Shown one piece after another: positions 1 through 6,183 of a DNA stretch of 47,921 bases. Within the stretch, counting starts at the first letter, position 1. Each line of letters starts with the position of its first letter. Source of the stretch: Microbacteriaceae bacterium (lineage in GTDB: Bacteria > Actinomycetota > Actinomycetes > Actinomycetales > Microbacteriaceae). Under the pieces are notes generated by a model, which saw only the letters and a program-made list of their open reading frames with translations, was not told the DNA's origin and did no database searches. The stretch spans positions 1-47,921 of the forward strand of contig JAODAT010000065.1 of assembly GCA_025463565.1 (NCBI GenBank), given 5' to 3'. The position numbers and the translations under genes were made by a program.

Positions 1-25
1 ACGGGTTCAAATCCCGTCGCCACCT
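1..25 (+). tRNA. 3' end of a tRNA, probably tRNA-Cys (partial)
   Basis: The window opens inside a tRNA gene. A T arm is visible (stem ACGGG/CCCGT around the loop TTCAAAT, bases 1-17), followed by seven acceptor bases (18-24) and a T at the discriminator position (25). A U73 discriminator is a known identity element of tRNA-Cys, and a tRNA-Cys followed by tRNA-Val(GAC) is a familiar actinobacterial cluster. The anticodon lies outside the window, so the amino acid is an inference. Confidence 0.7.
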
Positions 26-53
26 CTCAACACAATTACAATTCAAAATGCAT

Positions 54-125
54 GAGCGATTGGCGCAGCGGTAGCGCGCTTCCCTGACACGGAAGAGGTC
101 GCTGGTTCGATCCCAGTATCGCTCA
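54..125 (+). tRNA. tRNA-Val (anticodon GAC)
   Basis: A complete 72-base cloverleaf. The acceptor stem GAGCGAT (54-60) pairs with ATCGCTC (118-124) and the discriminator is A125. The anticodon arm has the loop CTGACAC with anticodon GAC, and the T arm is CTGG-TTCGATC-CCAG. CCA is not encoded. The 3' part (from base 98) is identical to a copy at 8860-8888, so this gene is the attachment site of the mobile element and its 3' end was restored by the incoming element. Confidence 0.95.
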
Positions 126-126
126 C
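98..126 (+). other. attL core: tRNA-Val 3' end
   Basis: These 29 bases (T arm and acceptor 3' strand of tRNA-Val plus one base) recur without mismatch at 8860-8888. Tyrosine-integrase elements commonly use the 3' end of a tRNA as attB and leave such a direct repeat at both borders. The repeat, the adjacent integrase gene and the arm-type motifs on both sides agree on these borders. Confidence 0.93.
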
Positions 127-129
127 ACG

Positions 130-165
130 AAAACCCCCGGAATCCTAGTGATTACCGGGGGTTTT
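130..165 (+). terminator. Terminator just inside attL
   Basis: AAAACCCCCGG (130-140) and CCGGGGGTTTT (155-165) form an 11-bp perfect stem ending in a T run. It stops transcription leaving tRNA-Val and, being symmetric, can also act on the minus strand. It lies outside the attL core, so it belongs to the element, which brings its own terminator for the restored tRNA gene. Confidence 0.85.
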
Positions 166-173
166 GCTTTGCG

Positions 174-195
174 TGGGCAATATCTGGGCAATATC
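174..195 (+). repeat. Tandem 11-bp repeat, probable integrase arm sites (attL side)
   Basis: TGGGCAATATC occurs twice in perfect tandem (174-184 and 185-195), about 50 bases from the attL core. The same motif occurs as CGGGCAATAC and CGGGCAATATC at 8727-8747 and inverted at 8791-8800, next to attR. This is the arrangement of arm-type binding sites for the N-terminal domain of lambda-family integrases. Binding is inferred. The repeat abuts the stop codon of the next gene. Confidence 0.75.
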
Positions 196-196
196 G

Positions 197-814
197 TCAG
201 GACGATTCCATCCCAATATCCACGCCTTGAGCATCGTCGCTTAGGAAAGCGCCTGTGCGCCACTGGCCAGATTTTCTCAGCTCAGCTTCGATCATCTCGG
301 TTTGAGCCTTGATATTCGCGTTTGTCAGCTTCCCAGTCCGCCAATATCGAACGTTCGATGTGAAATCACGGACCCACAATAAAAAGGGTGCTGCAGCATG
401 GAGGTTGTCCTCTGGGGTCGCGTCCGCTGACAGTTGTCCCACCTGATCGTTGGCGGTCATAGCCCTGGCAATCGAACGCTGGCGTTCGGCATCGAACCAC
501 AATGGGAGATCTGGGTAGTCCTTGTCCGTCAGCTCGACAAAAAGTGTCATTCGATGCCGAAGCACCCCCAGCATTTTTGCGTCGCCGGCGGTCGAAAAGT
601 CCAGCGACAGTAAGCGAGACAGTATCTCGAGCAAGTTCTCGTAGCCAGCGGTGACGGCGATCGTTCGCGACGCTCTAGCCTCAGCTCGCCGCTGAAGCAA
701 GAAAAACACAACCCCCACGGCTAGCCCTGTAACGACGCCGCTGATGACGCCCGCTAGCACGTCCGGCCCGAACGTAAGCCACGGAGTCGGAGATGGAGTC
801 AGCACAGCAGTCAT
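197..814 (-). CDS. Single-pass membrane protein of unknown function (element cargo)
   Basis: A 205-residue protein counted from the ATG at 814; a GTG at 823 would add three residues. Residues about 18-40 form one hydrophobic membrane segment (LAGVISGVVTGLAVGVVFFL) followed by Arg-rich residues, so the remaining 160 residues should face the cytoplasm. The soluble part looks mostly helical, and I do not recognise a domain. It is the last gene before attL, in the usual position for accessory cargo. There is no clear Shine-Dalgarno sequence. A 9-bp inverted repeat upstream (846-868) may control it. Gene reality is likely; function is unknown. Confidence 0.7.
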   Translation of the reverse strand: MTAVLTPSPTPWLTFGPDVLAGVISGVVTGLAVGVVFFLLQRRAEARASRTIAVTAGYENLLEILSRLLSLDFSTAGDAKMLGVLRHRMTLFVELTDKDYPDLPLWFDAERQRSIARAMTANDQVGQLSADATPEDNLHAAAPFLLWVRDFTSNVRYWRTGKLTNANIKAQTEMIEAELRKSGQWRTGAFLSDDAQGVDIGMESS

Positions 815-845
815 GGCCCGCACTTTATCTGGTCGCTCGCCGCTC

Positions 846-868
846 GGGTACTCATTGAGTGAGTACCC
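846..868. promoter_or_regulatory. Inverted repeat GGGTACTCA-N5-TGAGTACCC, candidate operator
   Basis: A perfect 9-bp inverted repeat with a 5-base spacer lies 32 bases upstream of the ATG at 814, between two minus-strand cargo genes. Its size and symmetry fit a binding site for a dimeric regulator. There is no T run, which argues against a terminator. The regulator is not identified. Confidence 0.5.
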
Positions 869-922
869 CCGTATTAGTCATCGACGTGACGAAGAGCATT
901 GGGGCAGACCGTACGCCCGCGT

Positions 923-1345
923 CTACCTGAACAAAACAATTTCGTGCACGACCGGACGGACCCAACGGCCCGTTGCTCGGCGTTGTCGCCACCGAATACG
1001 CAACTGCTGCTGTGGCCGGTCGTGGTATTGCCAAACAGAAACAGTGATCCAATTCCCGGGTTCTACGGTGGCTGGGAATAGCGAAGCCTCTGTGCTGATC
1101 GATCCATTTTCTGGATCTTGAGCGGCGGGGTGAGGGTCATCCACCGACATCACTACAGCGGCAAACCGCCGACTCTCATTGACGAGGCGCACCTCGAGCG
1201 TTTGCCGATCATCGCCCCCATGTCTCTCGATGCGCCAAGCGACTCTCGTTTCGCGAGCTTCAACGTAGTTAATTACAGAAAGGACAAATGCGGCTACAGC
1301 TACAACTAGCCCGACGACCGACGGCCATGCGACATAGCTGCTCAT
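923..1345 (-). CDS. Single-pass membrane protein of unknown function (element cargo)
   Basis: A 140-residue protein starting at ATG 1345. Residues about 8-27 (PSVVGLVVAVAAFVLSVINY) form an N-terminal membrane anchor. The rest alternates polar and hydrophobic residues in a pattern suggesting a small beta-sandwich (LEVRLVNESRRFAAVVM, WITVSVWQY). No family is recognised. It lies upstream of the other membrane-protein gene (197-814), on the same strand with about 100 bases between them, and is divergent from the secreted protein gene at 1406, with only 60 bases in between for both promoters. Confidence 0.65.
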   Translation of the reverse strand: MSSYVAWPSVVGLVVAVAAFVLSVINYVEARETRVAWRIERHGGDDRQTLEVRLVNESRRFAAVVMSVDDPHPAAQDPENGSISTEASLFPATVEPGNWITVSVWQYHDRPQQQLRIRWRQRRATGRWVRPVVHEIVLFR

Positions 1346-1405
1346 GCCCGAACTCTAAGTGCACGGGCCCTTTTAATTGGGAACGAAGGAGATTAATCTT
1401 CAACC

Positions 1406-1936
1406 ATGAACATCAGGAGCTTTACCGCACCGGCGATTGCCGTGGGCGCTGTCGCGTTGGTCGCTGCGGCGATCGTCTGGGGCCCAGCCGTTGGTCGAGC
1501 CGCGGGCATTTACTACACCCCGACCCCTGTCGCGACTTCTCAGGCGTTCGGTGCGCCAGCGACCGATGACCCGCCCGTGCAGCAGCCCGATGTGATCGAC
1601 GGGCAGGCTCAGCATGCGGCGGATGTTGCTGCCGCTCAGGCGGCCCAAGCTGCTGCGGACGCGGCGGCTGCACAGGCCGCAGCAGCTGCCTCAACTCATT
1701 GCCCCGATGGGACTTCCGCGCAGTCCTATGACGACGCGGGAAACATCACGTCCTGCTCGAAGCAAACGACTGCCGGCGGTCTTCACTGCCCGTCTGGGAC
1801 TTCGCCGCAGGCTTACGACGATCAAGGGCGTGTAACTGCCTGCTCAATGCCATCGGCTCCCGGTGGCATAACGTGCCCGCCCGGGCAGGCGCCACAGGAA
1901 TACAACGACGACAATCAGGTCGTGCGCTGCGGCTGA
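1406..1936 (+). CDS. Secreted or anchored protein with Ala-rich segment and three 29-residue Cys repeats
   Basis: A 176-residue protein and the only plus-strand gene of the element. Residues 8-30 are a hydrophobic signal peptide or anchor. Residues 36-65 are Pro/Thr-rich, and 71-96 are nearly all Ala/Gln/Asp, likely a helical spacer. The C-terminal part holds three tandem repeats of pattern C-P-x-G-x3-Q-x-Y-x-D-x8-C, with Cys pairs at 99/117, 128/146 and 157/175. Each pair is 18 residues apart and the period is exactly 29. The even number and spacing suggest three disulphides outside the cell. An AAGGAGA motif lies 14 bases before the ATG, which is far. No known family is recognised; cell-envelope display or binding is an inference. 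Confidence 0.75.
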   Translation: MNIRSFTAPAIAVGAVALVAAAIVWGPAVGRAAGIYYTPTPVATSQAFGAPATDDPPVQQPDVIDGQAQHAADVAAAQAAQAAADAAAAQAAAAASTHCPDGTSAQSYDDAGNITSCSKQTTAGGLHCPSGTSPQAYDDQGRVTACSMPSAPGGITCPPGQAPQEYNDDNQVVRCG

Positions 1937-1939
1937 TAT

Positions 1940-2149
1940 TTACGGAGATGTCTCCTGGAAGAGCATGGCGACGCCGGGCCTCACCCAAAATCGATGCATC
2001 CCTATTCCGTCGCCATTCGGGAATTGGAGGTCAAACCAACCTCCGCCACCGTTCGAAAAACTGAGGATCTGATCCGAGAGAGACTGCATGCTCTCCAGCG
2101 TTAGGTTGTCGATCAGGGCCTCGCCAGAATACTGAAACGTCCAGGGCAC
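1940..2149 (-). CDS. Small hypothetical protein
   Basis: A 69-residue protein starting at GTG 2149 with AAGGAGAG about 7 bases upstream, which supports a real gene. It lies directly downstream of the S74 tail-fibre gene on the same strand and ends 3 bases from the stop of the convergent secreted-protein gene. There is no membrane segment or clear motif; the centre is Gly-rich (SNGGGGWFDL). It might be a partner of the tail-fibre protein by position only. Confidence 0.55.
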   Translation of the reverse strand: MPWTFQYSGEALIDNLTLESMQSLSDQILSFSNGGGGWFDLQFPNGDGIGMHRFWVRPGVAMLFQETSP

Positions 2150-2184
2150 TATGCGCTCTCCTTCGATGCGTTGGACACAACGCT

Positions 2185-2206
2185 CTCACAGACCCCCGTC
2201 TGTGAG
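2185..2206 (-). terminator. Hairpin at the end of the S74 gene
   Basis: CTCACAGAC and GTCTGTGAG form a 9-bp perfect stem around a CCCC loop, overlapping the stop codon of the tail-fibre gene (2186-2188). No T run follows on the minus strand, so it may be a weak terminator or an mRNA-end stabiliser. Confidence 0.45.
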
Positions 2207-2836
2207 CCTCTTCTCAATGGCTGCAATGCGCGCATCCTCGTACTTGAGCAGTTCGAGTAGCAGCACGACGATGCGGTCGTAGTTGATTCCTTGCACTTCG
2301 CCGGCGGCGTCGTAGAACACGAACTCAGGAAAGCCGGCCGCGATCAGTTCCTCGGCGATGAAACCCGGCTGTTTCGGTTCAGATTGATCCTGATCGATCA
2401 GCCAGTAGAGCACCGAGCGCAGCTCGAGCAGACGTTCAGGGTGCGCGTCCCAGGTCTCAATACCTGTTTTGAAACGCAGCGCCGAGGGGTTGATCTGAAA
2501 GCGCCCAGCGCCGTCCGCCCAGATGCCGGCCAAGCTCGAGCCGCCTGTGCGAGTTCGTGCGTCAGTCGACACAATGCCAGGGTTTGCTGTCAGCACGCCG
2601 CCGAACGATCCAGTGCCGCCGATGGTCGCCTCGCCGCCGATGGTCGCGTTCCCGGTCGCGTTGATATCCGTCTGGTGGATAAGCCCGTCGACCAACTGCT
2701 GCAGCGTCTTCACGGTCTGGTTCAACTGCGAACCGGTCGGACGCTCCAACTCGGAGATTTGAGTGCTGTGTTTCTTGAGCAACTGAACCAATGCATTGAA
2801 ATCATCGGTAGGAGCCTGCTTATACCCACCGGACAT
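2186..2836 (-). CDS. Tail-fibre/tail-spike-like protein with C-terminal peptidase S74 chaperone domain
   Basis: A 216-residue protein with a near-perfect Shine-Dalgarno (GGAGGTGATC) before the ATG at 2836. Residues 13-58 are a predicted coiled coil, and 59-83 are Gly/Thr-rich with a short repeat (NATIGGEATIGG) like a beta-helical fibre. From about residue 115 onward it matches the intramolecular chaperone (S74) fold: S118 and K123 lie five residues apart as in the self-cleavage Ser/Lys pair of endosialidase tailspikes, then GFIAEEL (158-164) and a terminal coiled coil (183-210). Such proteins trimerise phage fibres and cut themselves off. It is much shorter than a full fibre and has no other virion genes around it. 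The start overlaps the previous stop by one base. Confidence 0.85.
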   Translation of the reverse strand: MSGGYKQAPTDDFNALVQLLKKHSTQISELERPTGSQLNQTVKTLQQLVDGLIHQTDINATGNATIGGEATIGGTGSFGGVLTANPGIVSTDARTRTGGSSLAGIWADGAGRFQINPSALRFKTGIETWDAHPERLLELRSVLYWLIDQDQSEPKQPGFIAEELIAAGFPEFVFYDAAGEVQGINYDRIVVLLLELLKYEDARIAAIEKRLTDGGL

Positions 2837-3087
2837 CAGATCACCTCCGTGTGGTCAGGGCAGTACTTTGATGCACCTGGGCCAACCAGGAAGGGTTCAC
2901 CGCAACCATGCTGCTGACACAGCCGCACGGTTGCATCGCACCCCTTAGGGCCGCAGTAGAGGCTCAACCCCTCAGCTGCCGTGCCAATGTTCTTGCGACG
3001 GCGCGGCCGGCCACACATACGACATGGCGGCGCTGGCGTTCCGTCGTCGTATGCAAACAACTTCGCGAACTCATCAGAACTGATCAT
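2836..3087 (-). CDS. Small Cys-rich, probably zinc-binding protein
   Basis: An 83-residue protein. The ATG at 3087 is preferred because GGAG lies 6 bases upstream; a start at 3129 would add 14 residues without such a site. Cysteines at 22, 25, 45, 50, 57, 62 and 76, with H60 and H79, could form two zinc sites, and an Arg-rich stretch (GRPRRRK) follows the first CxxC. Its stop overlaps the start of the S74 gene (TGATG), so translation is coupled. A structural or nucleic-acid-binding role is possible; no function is assigned. Confidence 0.65.
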   Translation of the reverse strand: MISSDEFAKLFAYDDGTPAPPCRMCGRPRRRKNIGTAAEGLSLYCGPKGCDATVRLCQQHGCGEPFLVGPGASKYCPDHTEVI

Positions 3088-3178
3088 TTTCTGCTCCGAT
3101 CTCGGCTCAATCGACCTTGGGAGAGACATTGCGTTGAGCGGGGTCGTCCGTGGTGTCTGTGTAGAAAAATCGCTTGCA

Positions 3179-3619
3179 TCAGAAGGTAGAGTCCGCGCTG
3201 CGACCGATCTCGGTCCATGCCTTCATCTGCACGCTGTTGGCGATGTCCCTAGGCAGCTTCCTCACGAACTTGACGACCTCGTGGCGGGCTGCCTCGGTGG
3301 CTTCGGTTCCGCCTGGTCGTACTTCGAGGACTGCTTCGAAGGTCTGCCGGTAGATCGCATCAGCTTCGAGCTGTGCTTTGTTGACCGCGGCGTCGTGCTC
3401 ACGTCGCTGCTGCTCTTCCTTTGCATACTGCGCAACACCCTCGTCATACAGGTCCTTCATGCGCCAGGCTGTGGCGAGGTCGACTGACTCGCGCTCGGCC
3501 CAGTCAGGTTCCACCTCTACGTTGTGGTCAGCGAGCCATGCGTTTTTGGACTCCCAGGTGAGGAACGTGGGCATCGCGATGATGTCGGATAGCGGTACGC
3601 GGATTTCTTTGCGGTTCAT
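3179..3619 (-). CDS. Hypothetical element protein, mostly helical
   Basis: A 146-residue soluble protein starting at ATG 3619, with an AAGG motif about 8 bases upstream. The centre (about residues 55-100) is rich in Glu, Gln, Arg and Ala and is likely coiled coil. The C-terminal third is basic and helical. No domain is recognised. It lies between the replication-like module and the tail-fibre gene, with a strong hairpin upstream (3655-3696) that may separate the transcripts. Confidence 0.6.
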   Translation of the reverse strand: MNRKEIRVPLSDIIAMPTFLTWESKNAWLADHNVEVEPDWAERESVDLATAWRMKDLYDEGVAQYAKEEQQRREHDAAVNKAQLEADAIYRQTFEAVLEVRPGGTEATEAARHEVVKFVRKLPRDIANSVQMKAWTEIGRSADSTF

Positions 3620-3654
3620 GTTCTTCGCCTTCTATGTCTGTGTGGTTGAAAGTT

Positions 3655-3696
3655 GCGGCGATCGAGATCCGACCCAACCGTGATCTCGATCGCCGC
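3655..3696 (-). terminator. 15-bp perfect hairpin between element genes
   Basis: The arms 3655-3669 and 3682-3696 (left arm GCGGCGATCGAGATC) pair perfectly around a 12-base loop. It lies between the stop of the gene at 3716-3988 and the start of the gene at 3179-3619. The stem is strong, but no T run follows on the minus strand, so it may be a terminator, an attenuator or an RNA-processing or protein-binding site. Confidence 0.5.
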
Positions 3697-3715
3697 GGCC
3701 CGAACTGGAAAGGGA

Positions 3716-3988
3716 TCAGTTCGGAGATCGGCGGGTCACTGCGGCGATTCGAGCGAGAGCTCGAGTGCCGCTGATGGGTGCGCTTATGGGCCTTCGCATG
3801 TCGTCCAGCGCGATGTTCACCAGGATGGCGGCGCTGCGTTCCTCGCTGGTCTGACCTGGTTCGATGCGCTCCCAGTGCGCCGGCAGATTCCGGTCGACGG
3901 GATGTCCGTGGCGGGCGATGAGGCGTGGTCTGCCAGCCGCGTACTGCATCGAGCGAATCGACAGGTTGTCGTCAGGTGTGTCATTCAT
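3716..3988 (-). CDS. Small hypothetical element protein
   Basis: A 90-residue protein. The ATG at 3988 is chosen because AGGAGG stands at 3996-4001, 7 bases upstream; the longer open frame to 4147 is mostly shadow of the overlapping gene. The start overlaps the end of the zinc-ribbon gene (3981-4274) by 8 bases, so the two are coupled. It is basic, with no membrane segment and no family recognised. It is the last gene of the overlapping module that starts at 5849. Confidence 0.65.
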   Translation of the reverse strand: MNDTPDDNLSIRSMQYAAGRPRLIARHGHPVDRNLPAHWERIEPGQTSEERSAAILVNIALDDMRRPISAPISGTRALARIAAVTRRSPN

Positions 3989-4274
3989 TTGGTACCTCCT
4001 GAGCCGAGTGTGGACTTTTCGGGGAGTTTTCCATTCGGCTGGCGTGTCGCAGAGGCGAGCAGGCCGTGCAGTACTTTCGGGGACGGCCGGTTCGATTCGC
4101 AGGCACGGGATTGCCACACCTTTCGCATCCGGTCCGTGGCCCGCCATTGATCAGCACCGCCGCGACCTGTGACAGAGCTGAGGCGTACTGGGGGTAGGTG
4201 TGCCCGATCTGTTCAGAGACCCACCGCAGGACCTGCACGACCCCGCCTATGGTTCGCCCGTCGAGGGTCGTCAT
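3981..4274 (-). CDS. Small zinc-ribbon protein
   Basis: A 97-residue protein with C50-x2-C53 and C69-x2-C72, the second pair inside GRPRKYCTAC. This treble-clef-like zinc knuckle with a basic GRPRKYC segment is common in small actinophage and actinobacterial proteins. The N-terminal 45 residues are helical. It overlaps the DUF3631 gene by 4 bases at its start (ATGA) and the next gene by 8 bases at its end. It probably contacts DNA or the ATPase; this is inferred from the fold and context. Confidence 0.7.
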   Translation of the reverse strand: MTTLDGRTIGGVVQVLRWVSEQIGHTYPQYASALSQVAAVLINGGPRTGCERCGNPVPANRTGRPRKYCTACSPLRHASRMENSPKSPHSAQEVPNE

Positions 4275-5389
4275 GCGACTATCTCGAGTGTTTGGTTACT
4301 CGAGTTACCGAAGTTACCGACTTCCGTGGAAGGTGCCGGGACGTAGCGTTCCCATGCTTCGTTGAAGTGCTGTCGCGTGTATCCCTTCACAGCGATGCCG
4401 TTCAATTTGAACGTGTTATTGGTGTCTATGCCGTACTTAGAAAGGTTCCTGGCGAGGAATCGACTGTCGATCCGTTCACCTTTGATTGATGCCCAAGGGG
4501 CTGTCTCCATCTCGCAGAGTCGATCTACGAGCTCGTGAGTAGTAATGCGGGTATCAGTGCCCATCGCCGTCTGGATGTCAGTAAGTAGCCGGATACCGAG
4601 AGTTGCCGGTTTTGACTTCGCTTCATTCACCAGGTACACGGCCGCATCTCGAGCTCGACTCGGCCAGGATCCGCCGGCGGCATCCGCAACTGAGATGAGT
4701 GGCTCCCATACATCTGCGTCTCGGTCCTCGATACCCTTCGGGAGCACCGGCCAGGAATCGGTAACCTCGGTAACCGCAGTAACCGCCCAGTTACGGAGGG
4801 CAGCGTTGAGCCGCTCGGCTTCGGGCTGATACACCCGTCGCCGATAAGGCAGGACGATCTCGCTCGGCCGGCGGCGCTGCATTCGAATCACGATGGATCT
4901 CGTCATGATCGTGTCGGGCAACTGATTCAGCCCGGCCATTGCCACGGCGCAGAACGACGGCAGTTCTTCTGTCATCACTTCCTTGCCGCGCACGACAGCT
5001 CGACCGGCGGTAGCGCCTCGCCGATAGCCGCTGTTCAGCAATCCGCGAAGGTCTTCGCTTGAGTCGCTGGGGCGTGCGCCGAAGACGGCGTCGACCTCAT
5101 CGAACAGGAGCGTCGGTAGCCCGGCGACATCGCTGATCTTGCGGAACACATAAGACGGCGTCGAATTGACCGTCACAACAGGCCGCGGAACTAACGGCTC
5201 CGTCACCTCGAGAGCGCGAGATTTTCCCGACCCCGGTTCAGGCGAAAGGAAAGCCAGCCGTGGCGAGTTGTCGAAGCAGTCGATCAGGTGCGCGTGCGCG
5301 ATCCAGAGAACATGCGCGGTTGCTGCGGCCGGCGACGGGTAGGCGACGAACTGCCCGATGAATTGCTCAACTTCATCCAGCGGGCTCAT
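4271..5389 (-). CDS. DUF3631-type P-loop ATPase (phage/island replication-type helicase)
   Basis: A 372-residue ATPase. Walker A is EPGSGKS (51-57), Walker B is LLFDEVD (94-100), and arginines in the IMTRSIVIRMQRRR segment (161-174) suit finger or sensor roles. The order of motifs, a PSEIVLPYRRR segment and the C-terminal 'TTHELVDRLCEMETAPW...' helical domain match the DUF3631 family, which is common in prophages and integrative elements, often with or fused to primases. A primase part is missing, so it may use host primase. It is coupled by 4-bp overlaps both upstream (gene 5386-5628) and downstream (zinc ribbon). Replication or DNA remodelling of the excised element is the likely role. Confidence 0.8.
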   Translation of the reverse strand: MSPLDEVEQFIGQFVAYPSPAAATAHVLWIAHAHLIDCFDNSPRLAFLSPEPGSGKSRALEVTEPLVPRPVVTVNSTPSYVFRKISDVAGLPTLLFDEVDAVFGARPSDSSEDLRGLLNSGYRRGATAGRAVVRGKEVMTEELPSFCAVAMAGLNQLPDTIMTRSIVIRMQRRRPSEIVLPYRRRVYQPEAERLNAALRNWAVTAVTEVTDSWPVLPKGIEDRDADVWEPLISVADAAGGSWPSRARDAAVYLVNEAKSKPATLGIRLLTDIQTAMGTDTRITTHELVDRLCEMETAPWASIKGERIDSRFLARNLSKYGIDTNNTFKLNGIAVKGYTRQHFNEAWERYVPAPSTEVGNFGNSSNQTLEIVA

Positions 5390-5628
5390 GAATTCGCCCG
5401 CTTCACGCCATAGTGATACTCGATGTACTCGAGGTCAAAGCCCTGCGCGGCCAGGTCGTTGCATACCGCCCGCAGGCTCGCTTCCGAAAGTGTCGGGTTG
5501 GCCCGAACATGTTTCCGGCGAAGCGGCGCGAAATGTCCGGGCGTCGGAAACATATACGCAGTAGGGTTATAGAGATCGTTTGCTGGGGAAGCCGCCTTTT
5601 CGCCGGGGCGGCTTTTCTGCGCCACCAC
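5386..5628 (-). CDS. Small hypothetical protein of the replication-like module
   Basis: An 80-residue protein starting at GTG 5628, which overlaps the TAG of the HTH gene by one base; its own stop overlaps the start of the DUF3631 ATPase by 4 bases. Its C-terminal half (TLSEASLRAVCNDLAAQGFDLEYIEYHYGV) looks like a small helical, possibly DNA-binding unit. No family is recognised. Tight coupling suggests it works with the ATPase. Confidence 0.65.
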   Translation of the reverse strand: MVAQKSRPGEKAASPANDLYNPTAYMFPTPGHFAPLRRKHVRANPTLSEASLRAVCNDLAAQGFDLEYIEYHYGVKRANS

Positions 5629-5849
5629 TAGGACGCCTCGGTGTACTGCAGTGGCTGGCCGGCGCGTTCGAGGCTTGCGAGATTGACTCGAATCAGTCGA
5701 GGCCCAAAGCGCCGGGCTTCGATTTCGCCGCGCGTGATCATGCGCCGGACGGTCTTGCTGCTGACGGAGAGTTCTTCAGCGCAACGAGGGATTGGTATCC
5801 AGTCGGCGGTGCCGCCCGAGATAGAGGGTTCAAGAATGAGGCCGGACAT
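5628..5849 (-). CDS. Excisionase/MerR-like HTH DNA-binding protein
   Basis: A 73-residue protein starting at ATG 5849 with GGAG upstream; an alternative start at 5891 has no such site. Residues 18-56 (IPRCAEELSVSSKTVRRMITRGEIEARR...) form the winged helix-turn-helix seen in excisionases and small phage regulators (HTH_17 type), with the wing RFGPRLIRV. It leads the overlapping module that includes the DUF3631 ATPase. It may bind DNA to favour excision, start replication or regulate this operon. A role as directionality factor is inferred. Confidence 0.75.
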   Translation of the reverse strand: MSGLILEPSISGGTADWIPIPRCAEELSVSSKTVRRMITRGEIEARRFGPRLIRVNLASLERAGQPLQYTEAS

Positions 5850-6082
5850 TTGGAGACTCCAACAGGTGAGGACTTGACCTCTGGTAGCCACCTGAGGGAG
5901 TACTCACCGATTGGGCATATGGCCCGTGAACATCAGCCTGCCGAGCGGCCAACCCTGGGCAACGCGGCCCGGTAAATCTTGTGAACCTTGCGGCCCGATG
6001 TTTTCAGTGGAGCGGGTTCCGTGAGCCCGCTCATGGCTTCGATGCGCAAGCGCACCCGGATGCTCTTAGTTTATCGCGAAGA

Positions 6083-6109
6083 CACGCGTGGGCGCTTTTG
6101 TACACGTGT
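6083..6109. promoter_or_regulatory. Two 8-bp palindromes 19 bp apart, candidate operator
   Basis: CACGCGTG (6083-6090) and ACACGTGT (6102-6109) are each perfect palindromes with centres 19 bp apart, and their flanks (CGCGA/TCGCG) add a larger imperfect inverted repeat. This suits a pair of regulator dimers on one DNA face upstream of the HTH-ATPase module. Which protein binds is unknown. Confidence 0.45.
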
Positions 6110-6132
6110 GTCGCGTTAATCTCAGGACAAAG

Positions 6133-6159
6133 GCCTGGGCGCACGGAAGCCGCCCGGGC
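6133..6159 (-). terminator. Hairpin downstream of the internal recombinase gene
   Basis: GCCTGGGCG (6133-6141) and CGCCCGGGC (6151-6159) form a 9-bp stem with one T-G wobble and a 9-base loop, 24 bases past the stop codon of the recombinase. A short pyrimidine stretch (CTTTGTCC) follows on the minus strand. Probably the transcript end. Confidence 0.5.
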
Positions 6160-6183
6160 AATGGGCAACGTTCCCCAACGCGC

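Larger units (their letters stand above)
5850..6183. other. 334-bp non-coding control region of the element
   Basis: No convincing gene is found here. It holds a 7-bp hairpin (GAGCGGG 6010-6016 with CCCGCTC 6026-6032), a pair of palindromes (6083-6090 and 6102-6109), a hairpin after the recombinase gene (6133-6159) and GGGCAA motifs (6155-6169) similar to the arm sites. It should carry the promoter for the HTH-ATPase module, but I see no strong -35/-10 pair. Confidence 0.6.
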
